From assembly GCA_021234155.1 (NCBI GenBank), contig JAJEKV010000188.1, forward strand, positions 468,452-532,451: a stretch of DNA of 64,000 nt, read 5' to 3'. This document shows, piece after piece, positions 10,984-22,811 of this stretch. The first letter of the stretch is position 1; each line of letters starts with the position of its first letter. The position numbers and the translations under genes were made by a program. Below the pieces are notes generated by a model. The model saw nothing but the letters and a program-made list of their open reading frames with translations. It ran no database searches and was not told the origin of the DNA. This stretch comes from Isoetes taiwanensis (taxonomy: Eukaryota; Streptophyta; Lycopodiopsida; Isoetales; Isoetaceae).

Positions 10984-12939
10984 TTAAGATGCCATTCGAC
11001 CATCCAATGCGTGGCTCTGGCTCCTGTAATACATTAGACTAAGATTAGCATCATCTTGTCCCTTAATCACTAAGAACGCATTTAGCCACAATGATTTTTC
11101 CAGGCATGGATAGATTAGCTGTATTCCACCAAAATAAACGCTTTTGCAATCCTGTAATAATTTCATCCCAAGCATTTGATGCAGAGACGTGAATTCCAAC
11201 AAGGCTTCCAAGTAACTTCTTGGTATTGCTATGCAGAAGAAGCTTCTATGGAAGTGTAAAATACAGGGAGGGGTAGGACTGTCCAACATCCACAAAGTAG
11301 TAAATTTTTGCCAACCCACAAAAACTCCTGATGCTAAGGAGAATGTGCCGAACAATAGCTTAGCATTATGAAGTATTTCAGCCTCGACAATTAGGAATAT
11401 AAAGGTGTCATTAGCATATTGATTACATACCTCTTGAAAACCATTGTCCATTGGCAGACCCTGAATGATGCAATCATGTGTAGCCACAAGGAAAATATAG
11501 AATGATACTTCTGCCACAGTTGTGAAGAGCAAGATTGCTAAGGGACAACCTTGCCGAATTCCTCCAAACCCACTACAAAAATATCAGATGGCTCGTCCAG
11601 AAAAAGTGCAGTAGATATTGCTAACGTATGAAGCTTCATGACATTTCTTGTAAATGACTCCCCTAATCCAAGAGCAAGAAGACACTTCTCCAAGAAACCC
11701 CAATCAATGTACATTATCATAAGCTTTAGCAAAATCAGGTTTAAGATACACCACTCAATAACTCTGTAACCGGGCCCAATATATTCCCTCATATGCAGCA
11801 GCCATAATGTTGAGAATATATTGAGGAGGGAGAAAATTAGATTGTATTGATGAGATATAGTCAGCCAAAATATTTCGAATTTTTTATCCCAATGTTTAGC
11901 AAAGATTTTGTATACAGAGAAAAGCAATGTAGTCAGAAATAGTCTTGCTCTTTAGAATGAGGGAGATGCAACCTGTGTTCAGAATCTCATGAAGGCACCT
12001 AAATCTCTGAAACTCACAGAAGGCATCATATATATCATCCTCCAACCAGTCCCAGCACTTATAAAAGAATTCAATAGGGAAGCCATCAAGGCCAGGGCAT
12101 TTGTCCTTAGGAGAACCACATCTGCTTTTAAACCCCGTTTCACAATATTGGACTCAAGAAGCAAACCTCTGCTCTTCAAAAAATTGACGCACCTTAGTCA
12201 ACATAGCCGATTGCCTATTCTTTTGAAAGCGCAATGGATGTCGAGCAAAGAATGGAGAAAGTGTTGATGAAGATACTACTTAAGATGCAAAGGATCAAAG
12301 ATAAGAGAGCCATTCGGCAATACCAAAGAATGTATCGAAGTGGCAAGTTTTCTTATTTTGTAGTAGCAAAAAAGAACCGAGTACATCTTTTTCCATCATT
12401 GAACCATTGCAACCCTGCCTTCACCTTGACTTCGGTAAATTTTACAGTTTTCATAGCCTTGATCAGAGATAGTAACTCCTTTTCTCTAACTCCAGTAGTA
12501 GGTGCACGAGCATAGTATTTTTAATTCCTGGTACAATGATGTCAATAGTCCTCTAGCTTCAGCAGCTCTGACTCTCCCCATTCTTTGGTAAATGACTTCA
12601 CTGCAGACAACGCTGCGACAATCCCCGACATGCCCATACAAGGTGAGAAGGCCCGAGATCAAACCAGATTACAACCAACTTTGAACTGATCATCCTCCAA
12701 ATACTTGGCATTAAGCTTAAAGTAAGTTCTGGTAGGTCTATGACAATTAGACACATCGTTGGATAGGAGTTGCGAATATTGCCATCAATCTCTATAAGCT
12801 GACAATCATATAAAAGGCATAACCATTGTTCTCGCTTGAACCCTTGCACCACTTCAGAGACTCGATTGTTTCTATCCCAAACCCTTTGGAATGGCCTGTG
12901 ACCAAACATTTTCCCATGCAATGTGTTGAACAGAGGCAA
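10984..12939 (-). mobile_element. Dead LINE (non-LTR retrotransposon), reverse-transcriptase region
   Basis: On the - strand the order is endonuclease/linker remnant (12939-12598), thumb and finger motifs (about 12180-11980), palm motifs (11927-11538) and the catalytic region (11532-10984). Visible RT motifs include a degenerate D.IDWGFLEK..LALGLG block, GIRQGCPLA (split by a frameshift near 11540) and QYANDTFIFL in place of the canonical YADD. Frames change several times and stops interrupt it, so it is inactive. No tail or target duplication was identified. The domain order and motifs are those of plant L1-type LINEs. Confidence 0.75.
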
Positions 12940-13457
12940 TTTCGTGTAGGGATAATTCTATATCACCTCTCAAGGAGGAGAGGGCAGACATATTTCAAGG
13001 TTTTAGGGAGGAGAGAACATTAGGCCAAGCCTCGAATTTAGATTTTGCACTAACCAGCAAAAATGCCGCCCTTTATTTATGCTTACCAGATTTTTGGGAA
13101 AAACACCTCTAATTTGTCGAATTTTACACAATTTTCACAAAATTTCGACCGAAAATTTGCATGCATCCACTTTATCAAATCGGAGATTTTCAACTTTATC
13201 TGGAAATTCTGGGAAGGAACCCCGACCCTTGCGTTAGGCAGGTAATTTGGGCTTGTAACTGGCGGAATTTGCCTCTGCTGACCATTACGATGGCTCTAAA
13301 TCAAGACGTTTTAAAAATTAGATGGCCACGTGGCGATAGTGGGATGACATGGCAATTTGCATATCACCTTGAACGAGTGGACCAGATGAAAGACCTGCAA
13401 AACAACAAATTTCGCATTCAAAATCCAGCACATCTGAAGAAGCAAGAATTTGCTGGA
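12940..13457. other. Intergenic upstream of pTAC2
   Basis: No coding feature is recognised between the LINE remnant and the pTAC2 promoter region. Confidence 0.4.
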
Positions 13458-13467
13458 CTAGGGTTTA
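13458..13467 (+). promoter_or_regulatory. Telo-box-like motif upstream of pTAC2
   Basis: CTAGGGTTTA lies about 60 bp before the upstream ATG at 13518 and about 180 bp before the ATG at 13641. Telo boxes (AAACCCTA) are common near transcription starts of plant housekeeping genes; the role here is inferred. Confidence 0.35.
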
Positions 13468-13640
13468 AGCAGGGGTAATTTTTAAGCTGATTGTACTTCC
13501 GGCCTACTCTATAATCCATGGCAAGGTATGTGTTTCGTTTAATTGGTAGCGATGTAGAGCTTCAGTCTGGTGGATAGATGGCTCCTAAAAATGGCAATAA
13601 TACATGTTTGAAGAGAATGCTACCTTGACATTTTTTTGTT

Positions 13641-16600
13641 ATGGCCATGGCAACTTGTAGGGGGCCTTGCCCAAGGGCATTTTGGCCCAGTCCATCTGGA
13701 GTCTGCCCTGTTATTACAGACAGAAAAAGCTTTGAAAGGGGGGAGTTCCTTTTTAATTTCTGCTTGTCGATTCCAAAAAAGAAACAGAATGACAAGAATA
13801 ATAGCACAATTAGATGTTCAGGCCAGCCTACAGCCCCTGGCGGTGCACCCACAGTCATTAAAAGACCACGAGGATTAAGGAAGCCAACAATGGTAATAGA
13901 TGCCATAACTGTAGAGAAAGGTAAGTATGGATATGAGATTGAGAGTTGTATAAACAGGTTAAGTGCCCTACCTCCTCGAGGGAGTATAGGACGTTGCATG
14001 GATTCTTATAAAGGTAAGCTTACTATGCACGACTTTGCAATTATTTTCCGAGAATTTGCCCAACGAGGTGACTGGCATCGTTCTCTTCGCCTTTTTAAAT
14101 ATATGCAGAGACAACATTGGTGCAAACCAACAGAGCACATATACACCATTTTGATTGGAATCTTGGGTCGTGAAGGGCTGCTTGACAAGTGTTCAGAGAT
14201 ATTTGAAGAGATGCCCAGCAATGATGTGAAGTGGAATGTGTATTCTTTTACAGCACTCATAAATGCATATGGGAGAAATGGCCAATATGAGGCAGCCCTC
14301 CATTTACTTGCTCGAATGAAGCGGGAGAAGGTTGCACCTAATCTGATCACGTACAACACTGTCATCAATGCTTGCACCAAAGGGGGCCTTGATTGGGAAG
14401 GCCTTCTAAATTTGTTTGCTCAAATGAGACATGAAGGAATCCAGCCTGATATCATTACATACAATACACTGCTATCAGCATGCAGCAGTCGGGGTTTGTT
14501 GGAACAGGCAGGAATGGTTTTCAGGACAATGAATGAAGCAGGGGTTGTGCCTGATACAGTAACATATACGTCACTTGTGGCAACATACAAAGTGGAAAAT
14601 CGTTTACAAGGTGTTGAGGACCTTTTGAGAGAAATGGAACAAGCTGGTAATGTTCCTGATGTTGTGGGGTACAATACACTTATAGAAACTTATGCTGAGG
14701 AAGGCAATGTGCCAAAAGCAACAGCTGTTTTCCAAAGAATGCAAGATGTGGGTTGTCCTCCAAATGTTAATACATATTCTACATTGTTGGAAGCTTATGG
14801 GAAAGAGGGGCGATATGAAGATGTTCGGGCACTCTTTTCAGATATGAAAGCCAAAGGGACAGAACCAAATGCAATAACCTTCAACACATTGATTCAAGTA
14901 TTTGGACAAGGGGGTTACCTCAAGGAAGCTCTTACTTTGTTTCATGATATGTTATCAGGCAATGTTGAACCCGATATGGATATCTATACATCCGTACTTG
15001 CTGTCTGTGCAAAGGGTGGTTTAGCCAAAGATGCCACTGAGATTTATAGGCATATACTGTCGTCAAGCTCAAAACTTACATTAGAATCACACATTGGCCT
15101 TGTTCGTAGCTATGGAAATGCTGCAATGTACCAAGAGGCTTCTATTGCATTTCAAAGAATGCAGGAGCTCGAGTGTAAGCCTGATCAGTCAGCTTTTAAT
15201 GCTCTGATTGAAACATATGCTAAAGGAGGTCTGTATACAGAAGCAACCTCGGCTTTCTGGGGAATGCATCGAGCTGGATTTCCAGCTAATGTACACACTT
15301 TTAACTCGCTTATGGAAGCCTACACAAAGGCTGGCTTATATGAAGATGCTGTGGAATTCTATCAGGATATGAAGATTGCAAGGTGTCGACCTAATGAGGG
15401 AACTTATGTGGCTCTTCTCAACACATATGGTGCTATGGGACAATTTGATGATGCTAAGGCACAGTTCATGAAACTTAGAGAAGACAGTGCAGTACCAAAA
15501 GCATCAGTCTATTGTGTTATGCTGTCAATGTGTGCTAAGTGCCACAGGTAATAACTAGCCCCAGAAATTCCGATCAGATTCAGCCTGATGATTTATTTAC
15601 TATGACTTAGAATCAATAATATTTTATAGTATCTAAAACATGAACTGAGGACTCTTTGAATTTTCCAGGTGGGACTATGCAAGTAAGTTGCTCAATGAAA
15701 TGGATATCATAGGGGGTTTGCATTTGGTTGTAGCAGGTATTTTGAAAGAGCAATATGACAAAGATTACAACTGGCAAATTGTGGAACATGCATTTGACAT
15801 GCTGAAGCTAGAGGATTTGGTGAGCAGCATGGAGTTTTTTAATGCTTTGCTGGACACATTGTGGGCATTTGGTCAGAAAGAACGAGCTATTAGAGTTCTC
15901 AAAGATGCAAGACGCATTGGCATGTTTTCTGAGGCATTTAGGAAGACCAAAATGGTGTCGTCAGTAGACGTGCACAGGTAAGAGATACATTTTATTTTTC
16001 TTCCTGTTCTCTTTTTAAGTTTTCCTGTAAACTGGTAAAGTATCTGGAAAAATGTGTAGAATTCAGTTTCTAGTGAACCATCTGGAAATTTCCATAAACC
16101 AAGAAAGACGCATTCATGGAATCGATAGGCCCACCATGTAAGATATGTAGAAATAATAATGGGAAGCTGTCAAACATGTTTTCTATTTACTGGATACCTT
16201 TCATTCTTTCCAAGATCTCCTTCAAATTTGCCTCATCGTGTTGAAGTGAGCTTGATATTGACTGGTCTGTGGCTTTTGACCTGTAGCTGACAAATGATAC
16301 TTTGTCTTCTTGAGTCTCATCAAAAGACTTTGTCAGAGGGTTCTTCAGACATACAAAAGCTGACTAAATATTTTCAATGGGAAATCGTGCTGGCATACCA
16401 CATTCGTAGTTAATGAAGGCTTCGTTTTACGTGCTAGAATCCCATTAAAATTGGAAGAAGAAACACCTGCCGTTCTGAAGCCTATCCTTATATTGAAAGC
16501 AAATTTCATTTCATGGTGAGGTCCAGATGTCATACTTTATCCCATGTTGATGGCCTATGAAATATAACTCTGCAAAGAAATAACAGGTTTATGGAAATTG

Positions 16601-17388
16601 ATATTTTTGGTTTCTTTGTTGTCAAGCTTTTCTGCCAAGGAGCATGGAGAAGTCTTTATAAATCCCAGTGGCTTGTGCTTGCACGAAAAAGCAAATGGTT
16701 TTCAAGCTCTAGATAGACCTTGAGGTCCCTGGATTTTGTTCATATGCCTTTGAAAACAAAAGCGAATGCATATGATATAATCTATAGTTGCAGTAAGAAT
16801 GCATCAATGAATTTGAATACTAGTCAAGGTTTCCATTGTGGTTGTTGCCTAAGTTTGTTTTAACATTGGCGATGCATTGTAGGATGTCAACAGGAGGAGC
16901 ACTGGCAGCTATTTCAACTTGGCTTGGTGAAATGCAACTTCATGTGGCCTGTGGGGAAGATCTTCCAAGTGTAAATGCGATAGTGATATTGTAAGAAAAT
17001 CTTCTTTTCTTCAAGCTACACTGCTTGGTTTAGTTGTAAGAAGTTGTAAGAAGTATATTGTAAGACCAGGTTGGCGAAGTCTATAACCATTGAGCTCATT
17101 GATAAGGTTTTTCTTTTTTATGTTTATAGATGGGGTAAGGTTGGAAGCGAGAGGCCTGAGAAAGAGCCACCTCTTGCTAGAGCAGTACATAGACATCTCA
17201 TGGAGCTTAATGCACCATTTGAATTCGCCTTGTGGAATGGAGGCAGGCTTGTCAGCCGAAATGTACGGTTGAAGCCCTGGTTATCAAAATCATCTGTTTC
17301 TGGGGTTCTGTCAGTAGCCAATACCCCCCTTTCAGACTTGCTTACAAGTTCAGATTCGAGGATGGACATTACTGCAGCTGTTTTCTAA
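13641..17388 (+). CDS. PTAC2: Plastid transcriptionally active chromosome protein 2 (PPR-SMR)
   Basis: A homologue of pTAC2, which associates with the plastid-encoded RNA polymerase in the plastid nucleoid and is needed for plastid transcription. Exons are 13641-15547, 15669-15977, 16883-16990 and 17130-17388. All joins are GT-AG and in frame, giving 860 residues, close to Arabidopsis pTAC2. Residues 1 to about 85 are a Ser/Lys-rich, acid-poor transit-peptide-like leader. P-class PPR motifs run from about residue 130 to 635 (repeats such as VPDVVGYNTLIETYAEEG). The SMR domain follows, starting at VDVHRMSTGGAL where many SMR proteins have LDLHGLS, and ending near RLKPWL. A telo-box-like motif lies upstream. 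An alternative first exon (ATG at 13518, GT at 13526, AG at 13659-13660) would join in frame to 13661 and replace the first seven codons with three. Confidence 0.93.
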
Positions 17389-18198
17389 TGGAATTAATCC
17401 TTGTACTGTAATCAATTTAAGGCCAGTGGCTACTTGATCATCTTATTCTCTGAGGGCTATCCGGGGCATTGTAAAGCCGCCCTGTATTTTAGAAGCACCA
17501 GACAAGAGAAATGTATTTGTTATCTTCAACTTAATATAAAAGCGATATAACTATGAATTTTTGACGCAACATTGATCATCTGCGTCAATAACATTTTTTG
17601 TCACAACATTGATCATCTGTGTCAATAACATGAATGAAAAAATGTTGCATGTGTCACAAACAAGCATTTGCAGTTAAGAAATCAGGGGAGAAGGAATAAA
17701 CATACAATGTCAAATCATATCCGTTGTTGTTTTGTTGTGCTGTTTAACCATATAGGAAAAATTCAAAAATGTACCGTAAAGAAAATACAATATGCCATGG
17801 TATCTGCCGCATTGATCAACACATAAAGAAAATACAATATGCACCATATCAAAACCCAAAACCCATAGGGAGAACGCTATAATTCTATCGAAGTGATAAG
17901 TGCCCTGAAGCCATTTGATTCCATAAGTCTTAGACTTGGATTTTGATGTTGAAAATGTTGGTGGGTTGTGCCTCTTTGCGAACCACATCTGTAGAATGCC
18001 GATGCCGAGCAGCTGCTTCAAAGCCAACTGGATAAGTGCCGCTTGTCGCTACTATTGAACAAAAGCAACATTCAGAAGCACACATCAACTTCTTTGAACT
18101 AAAACTTGACTTCAAAATTGTATTGGCCGGAATTTCTTTGGCCAGTGCATTACCTGGTAGGTAATTCAAAGACTTATTAGCCCAGACCCTCGTATTTA
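17389..18198. other. pTAC2 3' flank
   Basis: Contains the probable 3' UTR of pTAC2 and a 28-bp tandem pair at 17567-17594 and 17604-17631 (CAACATTGATCATCTG then GTCAATAACAT, one mismatch). No gene is seen. Confidence 0.5.
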
Positions 18199-18629
18199 GA
18201 GTCCGGGATGTGGTATTTCCGGACTTTTTTTGTGGTCTTTCCGGCCACCCGTTATCAGCCACTGTGCACTTCACAGTTTCAAGCCCAGAACCAATTGTTT
18301 TGGGTTATTTTTTGCTCAATCTGGCCCTATCTGAGCTCAAATCACTTCCTCTCTTCATCAAACTAGTGTTAAAGAGGAAGACAAAGCGATTGGAAGGGTT
18401 TTTGAAGCGTTTCAAGCTGTCCAGAGAGCTGCAAGAAGGATCCGACCAAAGATTTCTGCCCCGGCGCGCAGTTTCGCGCTTGGTTTTTGGCCAAAAATAC
18501 CACTTTTTGGCCAGAAATACCATATTTTTGGCCAGAAACACCAATTTTTTGGCCGAAAATACCATTTGGCTGATATCGGGTGGCCGGAAATATCACAAAA
18601 AAAGTCCGGAAATACCACATCCCGGACTC
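18199..18629. mobile_element. 431-bp MITE with 62-bp inverted ends and TA target duplication
   Basis: The ends 18199-18260 and 18568-18629 are inverted repeats with 3 mismatches in 62 bp, beginning GAGTCCGGGATGTGGTATTT. TA dinucleotides flank both sides (18197-18198 and 18630-18631), as for Tc1/mariner-type insertions. The interior has no transposase. It carries four tandem units of about 20 bp based on TTTTGGCCAGAAATACCA (about 18485-18565), which echo the GGTATTTCCGG part of the ends. Confidence 0.8.
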
Positions 18630-18631
18630 TA

Positions 18632-19272
18632 TATACAGGCGTTAGCCCCTTCCACATGACGAGCATGTGTACGCAGGTAGATAATAGGATTATTTTTAGG
18701 CCCAAAATTTGAGTTAGAAACATCAGCTTTAAGCACAGAGATGGAGAGAGAAAGATGCTAAAGGCAAAAATCGATTCAAAATTGAACGAAACCACCAGAA
18801 TTGGAACAGATGTGGAAGATGGGTGGATTACTGCACGCTTTAGTGTTGATCAATGCGGCAGCTATTTCATAGCGATAGTTGATATTTGAGTTCCATTTGA
18901 GTGTGTTGTCTTATGCATAGGCTGGTAGTTCTACCCAGTGGGTTATGATTATCCTCTGAGATTTTATTCCCACCTGTGCATTTGTATCTGGCTTTTGGCT
19001 TGGAGTTTCAATAAAGTTTGACGTCTTTCAGAAAAAACAAAAAAAAAAACATTGATCTGTATACAAATAAAAGACTGTTGTTTTATAGCTTATAAGTGGA
19101 TGTGATAAGAGCTTCCTATACAGCCTAGGTGATTCAAATATATTGATGATAAAAAAGACATCAAGCAATATAAATTCCATTGTATCTGAGATGAGGTAAC
19201 CTCAATTATAATTTTTATTCATACAAACTTACAATGACACACATATAATATTATAGCAAAGATCTTGGTGGT
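18632..19272. other. Intergenic; possible LINE 3' end at about 18850-19052
   Basis: A CAATAAAG motif followed by GACGTCTTTCAG and an A-rich run (19031-19052) looks like a 5'-truncated, polyadenylated LINE or a processed transcript on the + strand. No coding motif is preserved. Confidence 0.3.
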
Positions 19273-19667
19273 CTAGCATGTGACTTTGTATGACTTGGCA
19301 TTGGAAACCTGGGTGCAATCGATATCATTCCAGTTGACTTGTGGTTTGCCACCACAATTGGCACCATAGTAGAGCTTGAATGGCTTCCCCTTGAACTTGA
19401 ACCTGTAGGCAACGTCAGTTTTGCTAAAGTTGACACATCCAGCGGCACACTTGATGGTTTTTAAACCATTATAGCAGTTTGGATCTTTATAAATTATTGC
19501 TTGGCTATGATGAGGATGGTAATGGGCACTTGCAATGGATGCATGAAAGACTAGAAAGATTGCCACAGCAGCCAAAAAAAGAACTTTGTAGGATGCCTTG
19601 GGAAAAAAAAAAAACTGGTGAGTATGGGAAGTCAAAGAGTAGTACAACATCCAAATTTGCTTACCAT
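19273..19667 (-). CDS. Secreted MiAMP1-like antimicrobial peptide
   Basis: Plant MiAMP1-family peptides are secreted beta-barrel defence proteins with three disulfides. Two exons fit: 19667-19665 (just the ATG) and 19596-19273, joined over a 68-nt intron (GTAAGC to a T-rich tract and CCCAAG). The 108-residue product has a clear signal peptide (MASYKVLFLAAVAIFLVFHA, cut near ASA at residue 25), then a His-rich start and a mature part of about 83 residues. Six cysteines match the family spacing: PNC, IKC, AGC, ANC-GG, DC and the C-terminal TC. LYYGANCGG resembles the LYNQAGCSG of MiAMP1. TATATATA at 19731-19738 sits about 65 bp upstream of the ATG. Starting in the unspliced frame at 19719 would bury the signal peptide, so the spliced start is preferred. 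Confidence 0.82.
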
Positions 19668-19730
19668 TTTGCTTGCGTGTGCTTGTTTTGAGTGTGTTGT
19701 GTTGTGTTGGGTGCATCAAGGCATGTCATG

Positions 19731-19738
19731 TATATATA
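19731..19738 (-). promoter_or_regulatory. TATA box of the MiAMP1-like gene
   Basis: TATATATA on the - strand lies about 65 bp before the ATG. Farther upstream, two copies of a CTTAGTAGGC phrase (about 19757 and about 19850) occur in the promoter. Confidence 0.55.
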
Positions 19739-22700
19739 GCTAAAGATGGCGGCCTTGTCTTAGTAGGCGAGGCCACATGGCAATATTCGATTAGGGGTTG
19801 GAGGTGGAGGCCTTGGGATGAGATCTAGGGCAGAGATATAGCCGCCGTGCCTTAGTAGGCATCACGATTTATGATGCTTGAGATCGATGGAGAAACTTCT
19901 AAACAAGTGTTTCAGAAAGCGCGTCATACAAGGTAAGTTAGTTATATATATATGGATGGTAAACAAGTATTGGCTGCCTGGTACGGATGATTATGTGCCT
20001 ACGTGGCCGTGATTATGTGCCTAGAGATCCGTGGGTTTAATGGGTCGATTACAGACTTCATGGCAGTTTCAATGGGTCTGTTTCTACAAGAGTTCGCAAT
20101 GCATTTTCACCATTAATACAGCTCACTAATGAGAATGCACAGCAGAGCAAGGATCTGCCAGAAATGAACAGCAGGAGAGCCTCGTGCGGTTTGCATCGTT
20201 CAATTTGCCAAAAACTGTTACTGCCTTTTGTATCAGGAAAATGGTTGCTGGCTGGATCGCCTTCTACGTGCTTAGCAGTCTTGAGTGATCTGCTTTCGTC
20301 CTTTCGAGGTAAGTAACACTTTGAAACATATTGTGCTTCTGTTGCACAGGCACAAAAATATCGTTCCTTGCAGATCATGATTTGCAGAAATACATGCAAA
20401 TCATAACAAGGTTTCTCTTGTTGAGATAAATCTTTTCCCAGCCCATGGTGTTGTTGCATTAAGCTTGTATTTAGATATTCATGTTTTGTATATAAGCAGT
20501 GTTAAGCTCCACTTTCACTGATAAGAGCTTTAAATTGCCACAGGAGTGTTTGTGAGGAACAGAGTTACATTTTCGTGCATGTACTCTTCTTGTATCTTAG
20601 AGTGCATGTACTAAATCCGGCCAGAGTAATACACTAATCTCTGTCTCACCTCCCTTATAAAACACCAAGATCACATGTGGCCATCTAAAAGGGATCAAAG
20701 CTTATGGGAAGAACTAGTAATAATTATACTAGATAGCAAAGAGTTCTAAGTCTAGCAAAGAATTCATATACATATTAACACATTAAAAGTTTCGTATTGT
20801 CGCCTAGCTAATGGGGTGACTACATGTATTGGAGTAACACTGATGGCTTACAACGTTGTTGCTCATCTTCTTGCTCTTGGTGATCTTCCTTTCCCGATGT
20901 AATACTCTGTGTTACTATATTCCATACCCTTAGTATCACTGACAGCTCGACTAGAATCTACATTGAATTCCCAACTAGAGTGCCACTTGGCATTGCTTTG
21001 TGACCCTTAAATTCTCCATCTTATGTAGACCATCACCATATTGCAACATGATGCGCGAAGCTAGCCTATATGGTCATGTGGATAACATGCATTGACCTAG
21101 CCACTTTGCCTTACGTCAACATGAATACTTAGCCTAGTCAATCAAGTGTTACTCTGCAACTGGCAGCACACTTCATTGGGTATATATGATACTGGTGTGA
21201 ACATGTCTCAATGAGTCTCAATGGTCCTACCCAAGCTTGGTTGTCTACCTCAAAATCAATGGGTTAGGATAGCAATTGCGACTAATCTGGTAAGGCACGA
21301 AGAGCTATCATGTTTACTCGTCTCAAATCCCAAACTAGCCGCAAACTTTTAACTAGTTTTATAGTTTAATTTCTAGTTTCACTAATATTTTAAACATGTT
21401 TTTCCCTTGAAATCTCTACAGTGGTACAGGTTTTGTTAATTGTATGGGTCCAATGGCCAATTCATTTATGTGGACTAAAAATTAATAATCTATTTTATTC
21501 TATTATATTCTTCCATTCCACCATTTTAAAATCCCCCACTAGTAACTACACATTATATTCAAGTTGAAGAGCTTGTTTCTCAAGGAACAAATTTGTCCAA
21601 CTATGGCAGGCAAAGTAATGTGATAGTAAGAAATAGGGGTAAGATATATAGCAAAGGATAGAAGTGGAAAAGGCTTAAATCCTTTAGATTCGATTGGCCC
21701 TCTACCAGGCACAACCATCATGCAAATGAGATGATGTCGGAAGGTGAATAAAGTCATGATGCTATTAAAAGCCATCCAATATAGAGATTTAGCACTAGAC
21801 ACATTTGAATGCAACCAAGATGGAAGCAAGAAATGTCTAAGAAGTTTTTGCATACAACAGAAAATATAATATTTTTACCAGCAAATCTTCTTACCATTTC
21901 TAAACTACGTGGAGATTTTAAAATTCTACTCGGAGGTCTAGACTTCTAAGGAATTTCCCAGACTAAGGTTTCAACGCAATTTGGAAGTATCTTGCCAAAT
22001 AATTTTGTGTTTCTTAGTGACAAACTTGTGGTCATTAGCTCAGATTTTCATGCTAATCTTATCAAATTCTGAGTTAGAGATAGATGTAATGAAAGTATGC
22101 ACATGCGATGTGCAATTATAGAGGATGCAAGAAAAATAGGAAACTTCATATCTAGTCTAGACATAGTTTCATGGAACGCAATCACAAAAGACATTTGACA
22201 TATACGTGAGCAAAACGCTATTGGTGGAAATGCTATATTGTGTGCAATGTAGGCTTACCGAATGAGGCTTGCCATCAATTTATCTCGATGAGCAACCATT
22301 ATACTTGCATAATTTTTAGTATTTTTTGAAGGACGAGAGATAAATTTCATTTCCAATCAAAAAAGGGAGGGTAGAAGAAGTTGAGAAACAGTTTTAAAAC
22401 TCAAAGGGAAAAAACATCCCTCATTTAAACTATCACAAAAAGGAATTGAAAAATTTACAACGGGACAAGGAATGTTGTTGAAGATAATTTACATCCATCT
22501 AGCTACATTAATTAGATATTTATAATAGACCTTGCAGAGATGAAGTAGCCATTGGAGAAGAAGCTTGAATGGCTTCCCAAAAATGGAAGCAAGTCCACAT
22601 GCACGTGCATTAATCTATCAAGTGACAAATAGCAAAACAACAAACATGAGTATGAAAAAATTAGCAAAAAGGGGCACAAAAAAGGCCTAGACAGCCTTAC

Positions 22701-22811
22701 AACATGACATTGTGGGTACGAAGCATCTACGCACTCAAGAATAAAATATACCCTTTAAGGCACACCTTGCATACATGAAACATATTAATAATCTCTACCT
22801 CCAATAACATA
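19739..22811. other. Long gene-poor stretch
   Basis: Only scattered frames, including a 133-codon one on the - strand at 20459-20058 without recognisable motifs. A diverged copy of the LINE-type 3' tail lies at about 21425-21525. No other gene is supported. Confidence 0.45.
21425..21525 (+). mobile_element. Degenerate retroposon 3' tail
   Basis: TGTATGGGTCCAATGGCCAATT, then TGTGGACTAAAAATTAA and a TCTATTTTATTCTATT run. It parallels the tail at 42.54-42.62 kb (TGTATGGGTCCCATGACC, GTGGACGTTAAAAAAACTATTC). Old and diverged. Confidence 0.5.

Noticed and set aside
18210-18659. A 149-codon frame at 18.2-18.7 kb
   Set aside because: It lies inside and across the MITE; its wording is that of the inverted ends and tandem units.
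20058-20459. A 133-codon - strand frame
   Set aside because: No recognisable motif, no splice partners and no promoter signal; length is within chance for this base composition.
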